DNA of 64,000 bases from CBDEUK01 sp965250225 (lineage in GTDB: Bacteria > Pseudomonadota > Gammaproteobacteria > Eutrophobiales > Eutrophobiaceae): positions 1 through 64,000 of the forward strand of contig CBDFNQ010000035.1 of NCBI GenBank assembly GCA_965250225.1, given 5' to 3'. The translations under genes were made by a program, and so were the position numbers. Positions 25,997 through 34,372 of the stretch are shown one piece after another (within the stretch, counting starts at the first letter, position 1; each line of letters starts with the position of its first letter). The notes under the pieces were generated by a model. The model saw only the letters and a list, made by a program, of their open reading frames with translations. It did no database searches and was not told the origin of the DNA.

Positions 25997-26718
25997 TTGG
26001 AAAAACTTTTTAGTTGCATAATAAAGTTATTGTATATTAGTTCCGCCGATCTATTAAAGTCTGTCATATGTTTTTCAGCTTCGATATTTAATTTCTCCAG
26101 TGACCCCGGCCCCAATGTTTGTTCAAGTGATTGTTCATAGGCAGGCACCTGTCCCCAGTCAGAAACGGTAGAGTTGGTCAGTTCTATATGACATTGTAAG
26201 CTGAAAGCTGTATCTCCGAACTGTAATGCCTGTATTGCGCAGGCAGGTGAAAGAGCAAGTACAATGCTACCTGGCGGTGCTTCAGATACCTCAGCACCAT
26301 GCCATTGCAGGCTTTTTAGTGTTTTTGGTAGGCCTGAAAACAAAGGAGAATTCATTCCTTCTGCATTCAGTTCAATGTCTAGTATTCCCACTTCAGGATC
26401 AGACATGGGGCCGACCTTCCCGCCTAATGCATCTGCCATCAGTTGATGTCCGAGACAAAATCCAAGATAGGGTAGTTTCAATTCAACTATGGCTTGCCGA
26501 ATGGCCAGTTTTTCCGTAACCAACCAGGGATGTTTGTCTTCCTCCCAGACATCCATAGGGCCACCCATGACGATCAGGGCATCATAGTTATTCATTTCAG
26601 GAATAGGATCCCCTTCATCCAGTTCGATCGTATCCCAGGTGATCCCGTCTTTAGTCATAAAGTCACGGAAAATACCGGGATGTTCAACCGGGATATGTTG
26701 AAAAACCAGGAAATGCAT
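25993..26718 (-). CDS. Class I glutamine amidotransferase-like hydrolase
   Basis: A 241-residue GATase1 protein. The nucleophile elbow is LGFCLGHQLMADALGG, the oxyanion/recognition segment VMGGPMDVWEED, the substrate region LQWHGAEVSEAPPG, and the catalytic His is in SLQCHIEL. It lies between an XRE-cupin regulator and folD. PuuD, a related enzyme, hydrolyses gamma-glutamyl-GABA and is controlled by PuuR, which is also XRE-cupin. By analogy this enzyme may hydrolyse a gamma-glutamyl amide made by a GS-fold ligase of the cluster; that is inference. Confidence 0.85.
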   Translation of the reverse strand: MHFLVFQHIPVEHPGIFRDFMTKDGITWDTIELDEGDPIPEMNNYDALIVMGGPMDVWEEDKHPWLVTEKLAIRQAIVELKLPYLGFCLGHQLMADALGGKVGPMSDPEVGILDIELNAEGMNSPLFSGLPKTLKSLQWHGAEVSEAPPGSIVLALSPACAIQALQFGDTAFSLQCHIELTNSTVSDWGQVPAYEQSLEQTLGPGSLEKLNIEAEKHMTDFNRSAELIYNNFIMQLKSFSK

Positions 26719-26811
26719 TAATTAACTTGCTCCAAATCTAATAAAAATGAACTTGTGTGTACCTGAAAATATGAATGGTTCAGGCTCAATAATACTTCCA
26801 TAGTCAACCCA

Positions 26812-27501
26812 CTATGTATCACTCTGGCCGTAAACGATAACCGCAAGAAATTGGATACGCTTTGCTAGTAGACGTTCAGGACCGTGTTCAACCTCGGATG
26901 AAAAGGTCAATGAATCTCCTGGGGCCATCAGGTATATATCTTCGCCATAACGGTACTCCATTTTCCCCTTCAACATATAGATGAACTCTATACCCGCATG
27001 ATGGAAGCTGGCAAAACTACGACTATTTTCGTCCATCTCAATCAAATAAGGGTCGAATAATTTTTGTGGCCCCTGATTGTATCCGAGGATCTTATAGGTA
27101 TAGCCAGCCTGTTCAGTCCCAACGCGGACGACCTCCATGCCGTCCCCTTTTTTAACGAACTGAGCATTGCCTTGCGGAATTTCTATTTGTCTGAATAAAG
27201 TCGATAGTGGTACACCCAATGCAGTTGCATATCTTGTTAATGCATCCAGGCTGGCGGATGCCTGGCCTGTTTCTATGCGGCTCAGCATGGCTGCGCTGAT
27301 CTTGGAACCCTTGGACATATCTGACAGGGTCAGGTGACTTCGTTTCCGGTACTGCCTTAATAGAGAACCAATTCTTTTCTCCAAAGGCAATTCTGTATGA
27401 TCTCTCACGCTCTGGGAATATCCGTTTGCTTCTTTACTTTGAATCTCAGGTTCTGTCGTGATGACTGGCCCTTGGATGTATTTGGAGTTTCGATTGGTCA
27501 T
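26812..27501 (-). CDS. XRE-family regulator with C-terminal cupin (PuuR-like)
   Basis: A 229-residue repressor or activator. The N-terminal ~40 residues are polar. The HTH lies at ~42-98 (LLRQYRKRSHLTLSDMSKGS, ISAAMLSRIETGQASASLDA). A cupin barrel at ~150-225 contains FHHAGIEFIYMLKGKMEYRY and LMAPGDSLTFSSEVEHGPER. The cupin would sense a small ligand such as a methylamine derivative. It is divergent from glxB, and the shared 148-nt gap holds two identical palindromic boxes, the obvious candidates for its binding sites. Confidence 0.88.
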   Translation of the reverse strand: MTNRNSKYIQGPVITTEPEIQSKEANGYSQSVRDHTELPLEKRIGSLLRQYRKRSHLTLSDMSKGSKISAAMLSRIETGQASASLDALTRYATALGVPLSTLFRQIEIPQGNAQFVKKGDGMEVVRVGTEQAGYTYKILGYNQGPQKLFDPYLIEMDENSRSFASFHHAGIEFIYMLKGKMEYRYGEDIYLMAPGDSLTFSSEVEHGPERLLAKRIQFLAVIVYGQSDT

Positions 27502-27529
27502 TAATTAATTATTTTTACAATTATCAAAA

Positions 27530-27606
27530 AAATATATTGCATATTATGCAAGAAATATGTATTGTCCGCAAATGCATGAGAGTTAAATATATTGCATATT
27601 ATGCAA
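27530..27606. promoter_or_regulatory. Twin palindromic operators between XRE-cupin gene and glxB
   Basis: The 15-nt palindrome TTGCATATTATGCAA occurs twice, at 27537-27551 and 27592-27606. Both sit in an identical 22-nt context and are spaced 55 nt centre to centre, about five helical turns. A weaker half-site, GCAAATGCAT, lies between them. The position in the divergent intergenic region fits cooperative binding by the XRE-cupin regulator. Confidence 0.75.
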
Positions 27607-27649
27607 AACAACAACTTATGAAATAACTTTATAAAGAGGATTAAGAATT

Positions 27650-28546
27650 ATGTGTGGAATCGTTGGACTCTTTATCAAACAACCCAAGCTTGAAAAAAAA
27701 CTGGGATCACTTCTATCTACGATGCTCATTGAAATGACCGAGCGTGGACCCGATAGTGCTGGTATTGCAATTTATAGTGATGCTGCAGGTGAAGGCATGA
27801 CCCGAATCACGGTGCTTTCAACCGATCCTGATTATTCATGGGAAAAATTAGGCAAAGAAACATGTGAAGTTTTTGGTGATACATCAAAAATTGATCTCAA
27901 TAGTAATCATGCTGTGCTAACAGTACACGCAGATGCAAAAACAGTACAAGGATGGTTGCATCACAATCATCCTGAGCTGTATATGACCAGTTCTGGTACC
28001 AATATCACGATATATAAAGAACAAGGTTTGCCGAAAGACGTCATAGAGCGATTTGATGTTAATAGTATGGTAGGAACTCATGCTTTAGGTCACACGCGTA
28101 TGGCAACAGAAAGTGCAGTGACAACCTCTGCTTCTCACCCCTTCTCAACGGGTGAAGATCTTTGTCTGGTTCATAATGGATCACTTTGTAATCACAATCG
28201 TCTACGTCGTTCCTTGCAAAGAAACGGAGTTGAATTCCAGACTGATAATGACAGTGAAGTGGCTGCCGGTTATTTAACCTGGAGATTGCAGGAAGGAGAC
28301 ACACTCGACGAGGCTCTGGAGGCCGGTTTCGAGGATCTGGACGGTTTTTATACCTTTGCGGTTGGTACACATGATGGCTTTGCCGTTGTCAGAGATCCCA
28401 TCGGTGCCAAACCTGCAATTTTGGCCGAAACGGATGACTGGGTCGCCATGTCTTCTGAATTTCGTGCCATCGCAACATTGCCAGGTGTAGAAAATGCACA
28501 TATCTGGGAACCCGAACCAGCAACAATATACAGTTGGCAGAGGTAA
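27650..28546 (+). CDS. glxB: Class II glutamine amidotransferase subunit of a split glutamate synthase (GlxB/MgsA-like)
   Basis: A 298-residue Ntn-type amidotransferase. The mature protein begins with the catalytic Cys (MCGIVGLF) and has MTERGPDSAGIAIY, GTHALGHTRMATESAV, SHPFS, VHNGSL and TDNDSEVAA, which are the glutamine-binding and oxyanion residues of GltB-like PurF domains. Together with glxC and glxD it forms a three-gene version of the large glutamate synthase chain. A paralogous set, mgsABC, lies at 45585-48967. The surviving neighbour glnT matches the rhizobial glxBCD-glnT order, which is why I use glx names. AGAGGA precedes the ATG. Confidence 0.83.
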   Translation: MCGIVGLFIKQPKLEKKLGSLLSTMLIEMTERGPDSAGIAIYSDAAGEGMTRITVLSTDPDYSWEKLGKETCEVFGDTSKIDLNSNHAVLTVHADAKTVQGWLHHNHPELYMTSSGTNITIYKEQGLPKDVIERFDVNSMVGTHALGHTRMATESAVTTSASHPFSTGEDLCLVHNGSLCNHNRLRRSLQRNGVEFQTDNDSEVAAGYLTWRLQEGDTLDEALEAGFEDLDGFYTFAVGTHDGFAVVRDPIGAKPAILAETDDWVAMSSEFRAIATLPGVENAHIWEPEPATIYSWQR

Positions 28547-28552
28547 TAAATC

Positions 28553-28795
28553 ATGAATAATCTAAGTTTAGCTCATACGAATATGGAAAAAACCGGCTCT
28601 AAGATCTTCCCACTGACTGCACGAGAACGAGAAGTTCAGAGTCTACTTACCACTGGCAAGACAAACAAGATGATTGCCAAAGAACTGGGTATTTGTGAAG
28701 GAACTGTAAAAATTCACATCAAAAATTTAATGCGTAAATTAAATGCTTGTTCACGTCTTGAAGTTGCCCTTATGGCACTTGGAATCAGCATATAA
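28553..28795 (+). CDS. Stand-alone LuxR-type HTH protein inside the glx operon
   Basis: An 80-residue protein consisting almost only of a LuxR/NarL HTH: LTAREREVQSLLTTGKTNKM, IAKELGICEGTVKIHIKNLM and RKLNACSRLEVALMALG. There is no receiver or ligand domain; the first ~20 residues are unstructured. The HTH is strikingly similar to the one in the NarL-type regulator at 57046-57702 (ITEGTVKVHVKNMLRKLN, SSRLEAALWA). It sits 6 nt after glxB and 27 nt before glxC, so it is co-transcribed with enzyme genes, which is unusual. It may autoregulate the operon or interfere with the NarL-like regulator at shared sites. Confidence 0.88.
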   Translation: MNNLSLAHTNMEKTGSKIFPLTAREREVQSLLTTGKTNKMIAKELGICEGTVKIHIKNLMRKLNACSRLEVALMALGISI

Positions 28796-28822
28796 ACACA
28801 ATCAATCTGAGGTCGAAAAATA

Positions 28823-29509
28823 ATGAATGTAACTGATCTGGATAAGTCTGAAATAAGGGAACTCAATTCAATGCTACATAGCATTGATGGAAAGAGTGGT
28901 GATACCAGTTTCCAAGTGATCAATCCAAAAGGTAAACACAACATCGCCGTTGGGGTTGATGCGGAAGTAGACATAACCATCGATGGACATGCGGGACATT
29001 ATGTTGGTGGCATGAACAAGCATGCGAGCATTACCGTTACAGGTAATGCAGGTGCAGGTCTTGCTGAAAACATCATGTCTGGGGTCGTCAGAGTAAAAGG
29101 CAATTCTTCACAATACACAGGTGCTACCGGTCGAGGTGGGCTTATCGTTGTTGAAGGTGATGCTGCTGCGCGTTGTGGTATATCCATGAAAGGTGTTGAT
29201 ATCGTTGTCGGTGGTTCTGTAGGACATATGTGTGCCTTTCTGGGTCAATCTGGAAATGTTGTAATCTGCGGTGATGCGGGTGATGCCTTGGGTGACTCGA
29301 TCTTTGAGCTGAATATCTTTGTTCAGGGCAAGATCAAAAGCCTGGGTCACGACTGTGAAGAAAAGGAAATGGGTCCAGAGCAATTGGCAAAGCTTACCGA
29401 GCTTCTGGAAAAGGCGGAGATTAAGGCCGATCCAAAAAAATTCAAAGTCTATGGCCCACAAAGAACTCTGTACAACTTTAAGATCGATAATGCTTGTTTG
29501 CCCGATTAG
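28823..29509 (+). CDS. glxC: Split glutamate synthase, GXGXG-domain subunit (GlxC/MgsB-like)
   Basis: A 228-residue right-handed beta-helix subunit corresponding to the C-terminal GXGXG domain of GltB. Repeated strand-turn units are visible: NPKGKHNIAVGV, GGMNKHASITVTGNAGAGLA, MSGVVRVKGNSSQYTGATGR, GLIVVEGDAAARCGISMKGV and FLGQSGNVVICGDAGDALGD. The domain is structural and forms part of the ammonia tunnel scaffold. Its C-terminus is helical. It follows the HTH gene and precedes glxD by 47 nt. A paralogue with a longer N-terminus is at 46511-47356. Confidence 0.87.
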   Translation: MNVTDLDKSEIRELNSMLHSIDGKSGDTSFQVINPKGKHNIAVGVDAEVDITIDGHAGHYVGGMNKHASITVTGNAGAGLAENIMSGVVRVKGNSSQYTGATGRGGLIVVEGDAAARCGISMKGVDIVVGGSVGHMCAFLGQSGNVVICGDAGDALGDSIFELNIFVQGKIKSLGHDCEEKEMGPEQLAKLTELLEKAEIKADPKKFKVYGPQRTLYNFKIDNACLPD

Positions 29510-29556
29510 CAAATAGTTATAGCCATCTAAATATATACTGTCTGAGGTAATAAAAA

Positions 29557-30885
29557 ATGAGTAAACAAAATCAAGAGCCAGAATTACAGGAATCTTATAT
29601 CTGGAATAAACAGACTATCCAGGAGATTCAACGCGCGGCAACGGAAGGGATCTATAGCATTCGCGGCGGTGGCGCAAAGCGAAAACTACCGCATTTTGAT
29701 GATTTGTTATTCCTCGGTTCCAGCATGTCTCGTTACCCTCTCGAGGGCTATCGTGAGAAATGTGAAACCAATGTAACGCTGGGCACCCGCTTTGCGAAAA
29801 AACCATTGCACCTGGATATACCAATTACGATCGCCGGTATGAGTTTTGGTGCTTTGTCTGCCCAGGCAAAAGATGCGCTTGGCAAAGGTGCCGCTGCCAT
29901 GGGTACCACGACCACCACAGGTGATGGTGGTATGACACAGGAAGAGCGGGCATCGTCCAAGACACTGGTCTATCAGATGTTACCGTCACGCTATGGCATG
30001 AACCCGGATGATCTGCGAAAAGCCGATGCTATTGAGGTGGTTTGTGGACAGGGTGCTAAACCAGGCGGAGGTGGTATGTTGCTTGGCCAAAAAATTAGCG
30101 ACCGTGTTGCGCAAATGCGTACCTTGCCGAAAGGTATTGATCAACGTAGTGCTTGTCGTCATCCTGACTGGACCGGACCAGATGATCTGGAAATAAAAAT
30201 TAATGAAATTCGTGAAATTACAGACCATGAAAAACCGATTTATATCAAGGTGGGTGCAACGCGTACCCGTTATGATGTTCAATTGGCCGTAAAGGCGGGT
30301 GCTGACGTGATTGTTGTTGACGGTATGCAAGGTGGTACTGCGGCTACTCAGGATGTGTTTATTGAACATGTAGGAATTCCTACTCTGCCTGCGGTACGAA
30401 TTGCAGTCGAGGCTTTGCAGGAAATGGATATGCATCGTAAGGTTCAGCTGATTGTATCCGGTGGTATTCGTAATGGCGCTGACGTGGCTAAATGTATGGC
30501 ACTGGGTGCTGATGCTGTTGCTATCGGTATGGCGGCACTGTATGCGTTGGGTTGTAATTCGCCGAAATATGATGCGGAATATCGCAAATTGGGTTCAGCG
30601 GCGGGCTATTACGACGCCTATCACATCGGTAAATGTCCAGCAGGTATTTCGACTCAGGATCCTGAGTTAGCTAAACGATTCGATCCTGAACTCGGTGGTC
30701 GACGTGTTAAAAATCTGTTGCAAACTATGGTACTGGAAGCTCAAACACTGGCACGTGCCTGTGGTAAGTCACACCTACACAATCTTGAGCCGGAAGATTT
30801 GGTGGCATTGACACTTGAAGCTGCTGCTATGGCAAAAGTACCTTTGGCTGGTACCGACTGGTATCCAGGTAAAGGATCGTTTTAA
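29557..30885 (+). CDS. glxD: Split glutamate synthase, FMN-binding synthase subunit (GlxD/MgsC-like)
   Basis: A 442-residue GltB central/FMN-domain protein with a TIM barrel. Key motifs: ITIAGMSFGALSAQAKDALG, TTTTGDGGM, a substrate/FMN segment KPGGGGMLLGQKISDRVAQM, VIVVDGMQGGTAATQ, the flavin phosphate loop LIVSGGIRNGADVAKCMALG, and CPAGISTQDPELAKRF, which carries one Cys of the cluster region. It would condense the ammonia from GlxB with a keto acid or an amine. It is about as long as MgsC at 47621-48967 and clearly paralogous. A 102-nt gap separates it from glnT. Confidence 0.88.
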   Translation: MSKQNQEPELQESYIWNKQTIQEIQRAATEGIYSIRGGGAKRKLPHFDDLLFLGSSMSRYPLEGYREKCETNVTLGTRFAKKPLHLDIPITIAGMSFGALSAQAKDALGKGAAAMGTTTTTGDGGMTQEERASSKTLVYQMLPSRYGMNPDDLRKADAIEVVCGQGAKPGGGGMLLGQKISDRVAQMRTLPKGIDQRSACRHPDWTGPDDLEIKINEIREITDHEKPIYIKVGATRTRYDVQLAVKAGADVIVVDGMQGGTAATQDVFIEHVGIPTLPAVRIAVEALQEMDMHRKVQLIVSGGIRNGADVAKCMALGADAVAIGMAALYALGCNSPKYDAEYRKLGSAAGYYDAYHIGKCPAGISTQDPELAKRFDPELGGRRVKNLLQTMVLEAQTLARACGKSHLHNLEPEDLVALTLEAAAMAKVPLAGTDWYPGKGSF

Positions 30886-30987
30886 GCAATTTGAGAGCTG
30901 AAAATAGCTAGATAACTAACAAACGCAAATAAAATATAATTTATTGATACACATGATCAATAAAAAATATTAAAGAGGAGAGGAACA

Positions 30988-32299
30988 ATGGCCACAGATT
31001 TAGCAAAAGTTGCAAAAGACAAAGGTTTAAAATATTTCCTGATCAGTTTTGTTGATCTGTTCGGTGTTCTGCGCTCCAAGTTGGTACCGGTTCGTGCGAT
31101 TAAAGGTATGCAAAAAAATGGTGCCGGTTTTGCCGGTTTTGCCACCTGGTTGGATTTGACCCCGGCTGATGCAGACATGTTTGCCATTCCAGATCCGGAC
31201 AGCCTTATTATTATGCCGTGGCAGCGAGATGTGGGCTGGCTTGCCAGTGACCCTGTACATGGACGGTAAAGAAATCGCTGCTTCTCCCCGTGTTGCTCTG
31301 AAGCAGCAGCTCAAAAAAGCGGCCAAAATGGGGTATACCTTCAAAACCGGTGTTGAAGGTGAGTTTCACCTTATCAAAGAGGATGGTTCAGATATTTATG
31401 ACGAACGCGATATTATGGAAAAGCCCTGCTATGACCAGAGCGCCCTGATGCGTCGTTATAATGTGATCTCGGAAATTTGTGACGCTATGATCGAGCTTGA
31501 CTGGGGTGCTTACCAGAACGACCACGAAGACGCCAATGGTCAGTGGGAAATGAACTGGGAATATGATCATGTTCTGAAAACCTGCGACCGTCACGTTTTC
31601 TTCAAATACATGGTGAAATACGTTGCTGAGAAACACGGACTGCGTGCTACCTTCATGCCTAAGCCGTTTATGAACCTGACCGGAAACGGTTGCCACATCA
31701 ACGCTTCCCTGTGGGATAAAACAGGGTAAAAAGAATATGTTCATGGATCCGAAAGGTGAACTGGGCCTGAGCAAACTTGCCTACCATTTCCTTGGCGGCG
31801 TGATCAAGAACGTTGATGCTTTGGACCTCCTTCTTCAATCCGACCCGTAAACAGCTACAAGCGCATTAACGCTCCGCGTACTGTTTCCGGTGCAACCTGG
31901 GCACCGAACACTATTACCTGGGGCGGTAACAACCGTACTAACATGGTTCGTATCCCGGAAGGTAACCGTATCGAATTCCGTCTTGCTGATGGTGCGATGA
32001 ATCCGTATCTGGCTCCGGCTGCTCTGTTGGCCTGTGGTCTGCAGGGTGTTAAGGGGAAGGTTGATCCAGGTAAGCGTTGTGATCTGGATATGTATGCCGA
32101 AGGTGACAAGGTTCGTGGCGCCAAGAAGCTACCGTTGAACCTGCTGGACGCTCTCCGTTTGACCGAGAAGAGCAAATTTGTTCGTGAAGCCATGGGCGAT
32201 GAACTCATCGATGCCTACACCAAATTGAAAAATGTTGAATGGAACCAGTACTGTCATCATCTCACCCAATGGGAAAGAGATAATACGTTGGACTGTTAG
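30988..32299 (+). pseudogene. glnT: glnT-type glutamine synthetase with four +1 insertions
   Basis: Read through four shifts, this encodes a 435-residue type III (GlnT) glutamine synthetase, the exact length of rhizobial GlnT. Opening: MATDLAKVAKDKGLKYFLIS; then GAGFAGFATWLDLTPADADM, NDHEDANGQWEMNWEYDH, FMPKPFMNLTGNGCHI, NPTVNSYKRINAPRTVSGAT and the end LTQWERDNTLDC. Extra single bases are implied at CCC 31251-31253, GGG 31724-31726, GG 31823-31824 and CCC 31844-31846. All are G/C duplications, and no other lesion or stop is present. It is either a very recent pseudogene or local sequence error. AGAGGAGAGG precedes the ATG. It belongs with glxBCD. Confidence 0.85.
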
Positions 32300-32618
32300 T
32301 CAAGTGCAGGGTTTGAGGTCAGAAATATTAACCTCCTCACTGGGCTTTAAACCACATATATAAGTAGTACACTGACCCGTACCGTTTCAGGTGCTGGAAT
32401 AGTTTTATATAATTCCCGCACATTGCTGTGGGAATTATTGATCGACGAGGCACGACCATATCTAAGAGGTATATCTTTCGAGTAATGTTGTTGTCGTTCG
32501 CGACTAGGTACTATTATACGCTGCGGTTTAGCCGATGAAAAAATTTTGGCATTTATTTTTTTCAGTCAGCTGATTATTTTTGATAACGAACAATTTATAG
32601 ATTAACTGGAGAAATTCA
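32300..32618. other. 319-nt leader of the N-demethylase operon
   Basis: There is no gene. A 12-bp stem (32409-32420 with 32427-32438, around AATTCCCGCA) could end glnT transcription, although only ATTG follows it. Further down is AT-rich sequence with TTTTTTTCAG and a ribosome site (ACTGGAG) before the next gene. The length allows a promoter and leader for the four-gene operon. I recognise no known riboswitch. Confidence 0.4.
32409..32438 (+). terminator. Hairpin downstream of glnT
   Basis: A 12-bp stem with one G-U pair and a 6-nt loop (CATTGC). The missing T-run makes it a weak terminator candidate. Confidence 0.4.
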
Positions 32619-33722
32619 ATGGCTCAATTCAAACGACCTGATTCACCACTGGCCTCACGTCACGCCGAGTTGGGCTCTGCACTGGAAGATTGGAATGGCG
32701 TAGGCACTGCCTGGAGTTATAACTCTGATCCGTGCGTCGAGCATGACTTCTATCGTGAAAAAGCCACGTTGACCGATGTTTCTGGTCTGAAAAAACTCTG
32801 GGTGCGTGGTCCTGATGCTTCTGAAGTAGTTCATTACACCTGTAGTCGTGAAATTGGCAATGTTGGTACTGACAAATGTGCCTACACACTGGTTCTAACC
32901 GATGATGGCACCGTGACTGATGATGCTATTGTTTACAACATGGGCGACAAAGGCTGGTTATTTGTACACGGTGGCGGCGAAGCACATGAAATGTTACAGG
33001 AATCTGCCAAGGGCAAAGATTGCACCATTGAACTGGACGACAGTATTAACGATATCTCTCTACAGGGTCCTGCCGCGATGGGGATTCTAAATCCAATGGT
33101 TGACGTTGACCTGGAGCCTATGGGTGTCTTTGGTCAGACTGAGGCCACAATGTTGGGTCATGATGTCATCATCTCTCGTACAGGTTTTTCAGGTGAGCGT
33201 GGTTATGAAGTTTATTCTGCTGGCGAACATATTGGTGAAATTTGGGATGCCATTCTTGAAGCTGGAGGCGATCAAGTCATGCCTGCATCCTTCGCCTCTC
33301 TGGACAAAGTCCGTCTGGAATTCGGTCTTCTATTCTATCCATACGACATGAATGAAAGCACAACACCTTGGGAGATTGGTTTGCCCTGGTGTGTTGCCAA
33401 AGAGAAAGATTTCCGTGGCAGAGATGCGGTGATGGCAAAAAAAGGACAGGAAAAAATCAAGCTGGTTGGTATCACTGCTGATCTTGACGATATGATGCCT
33501 GAAGGCGGTAAGCTGTATAACAATGGGGAGGAAGTCGGTGTTATCAATAGTGTAGGTCACTCACACCGTATGAAGAAAGCTATCTCTTTAGCACATGTTC
33601 CCCCAGGTTTGCATGAGCCAGGTACTGAGCTGGAAGGTAAAGGCGAGGATGGTTCCAGTTTTACCGTTACAGTGACGGCAATGCCAATGTACGATCCTCA
33701 GAAGAAGGCAATGCGCAGCTAG
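32619..33722 (+). CDS. GcvT-like THF-binding subunit of haem-dependent N-demethylase (HODM delta / Dmm)
   Basis: A 367-residue aminomethyltransferase-fold protein. GcvT signatures include EHDFYREKATLTDVSGLKKL, CAYTLVLTDDGTVTDDAIVY, ISLQGPAAMGIL, RTGFSGERGYEVY and KDFRGRDAVMAKKGQEKIKL. In the haem-dependent oxidative N-demethylase (HODM) and the dimethylamine monooxygenase Dmm, a GcvT-like subunit captures the formaldehyde released from the amine on tetrahydrofolate. Three further Dmm/HODM-type genes follow immediately, so this role is well supported by context. There is no glycine cleavage operon nearby (no gcvH or gcvP). Confidence 0.82.
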   Translation: MAQFKRPDSPLASRHAELGSALEDWNGVGTAWSYNSDPCVEHDFYREKATLTDVSGLKKLWVRGPDASEVVHYTCSREIGNVGTDKCAYTLVLTDDGTVTDDAIVYNMGDKGWLFVHGGGEAHEMLQESAKGKDCTIELDDSINDISLQGPAAMGILNPMVDVDLEPMGVFGQTEATMLGHDVIISRTGFSGERGYEVYSAGEHIGEIWDAILEAGGDQVMPASFASLDKVRLEFGLLFYPYDMNESTTPWEIGLPWCVAKEKDFRGRDAVMAKKGQEKIKLVGITADLDDMMPEGGKLYNNGEEVGVINSVGHSHRMKKAISLAHVPPGLHEPGTELEGKGEDGSSFTVTVTAMPMYDPQKKAMRS

Positions 33723-33760
33723 CCTGCAGGTCACTTTTTTTTTAAGAGGTAGAACAGAAA

Positions 33761-34372
33761 ATGACTGAGGCAAGTTCGGGGATACGAAGCAAACCCCAAT
33801 ACACCAAACTCCAGCATGATCCATTGACTCGTTGGAACCTGTTGATCGGAGAAGGCGATGGTCTGATAGGTATAATAAACCTGTTAAATAACAGTACAAC
33901 TATCAAGCCTTCTGTGACTACCTTTTTGTACACTGGCACAGATGTAGAGAAGGCTTACGCACAGGCATACTTTACGGCTGACCGTTGTGCAAAAGTAAGT
34001 CGTCACGAGGATATAGATGCTTTGCTAAAAGCATTGCCCGAGGTTCTGGAAAATAGTTTTATGGGAACTCGTATCTATATGAGTGGTTCCGAAGCATTTT
34101 TGTGGAAGGTGAAAAATCTTGCTCACCAATGTGGGATGCATAAAAGTGAGATGGACATGGAGCTTAATGGCTCACTCGCCCGAAGAGTTTACTGCCCACA
34201 TTGCGAAACCATGAACGAAGGCGTGACCACCGATATTGATGAGTGCGCCGGTTGTGGTCTTGCTCTGGTTAATGTTGATCATTTCTCGCGGAATATGGGA
34301 GCCTATCTGGGATTTCGTGTGGATGCAGAAAACCCAGGCGTGATACCCGAGCGCAAGGAGTTATATAAATGA
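33761..34372 (+). CDS. DmmA-like small subunit with zinc-ribbon C-terminus (HODM gamma)
   Basis: A 203-residue protein. The N-terminal ~135 residues are an alpha/beta domain without a recognisable motif. The C-terminus has a four-Cys metal-binding knuckle: VYCPHCETMNE and DECAGCGLALVNVDHFSR, ending in GAYLGFRVDAENPG. This matches the protein annotated as dimethylamine monooxygenase subunit DmmA-like in the families I remember. The knuckle probably binds zinc or iron. Its stop overlaps the next start by 4 nt (ATGA), showing tight coupling to the reductase. Confidence 0.75.
   Translation: MTEASSGIRSKPQYTKLQHDPLTRWNLLIGEGDGLIGIINLLNNSTTIKPSVTTFLYTGTDVEKAYAQAYFTADRCAKVSRHEDIDALLKALPEVLENSFMGTRIYMSGSEAFLWKVKNLAHQCGMHKSEMDMELNGSLARRVYCPHCETMNEGVTTDIDECAGCGLALVNVDHFSRNMGAYLGFRVDAENPGVIPERKELYK

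Noticed and set aside
30988..32299. Programmed frameshifting in glnT
   Set aside because: Four separate shifts would be needed within about 600 nt, and none has a classical slippery heptamer. Error or decay is simpler.
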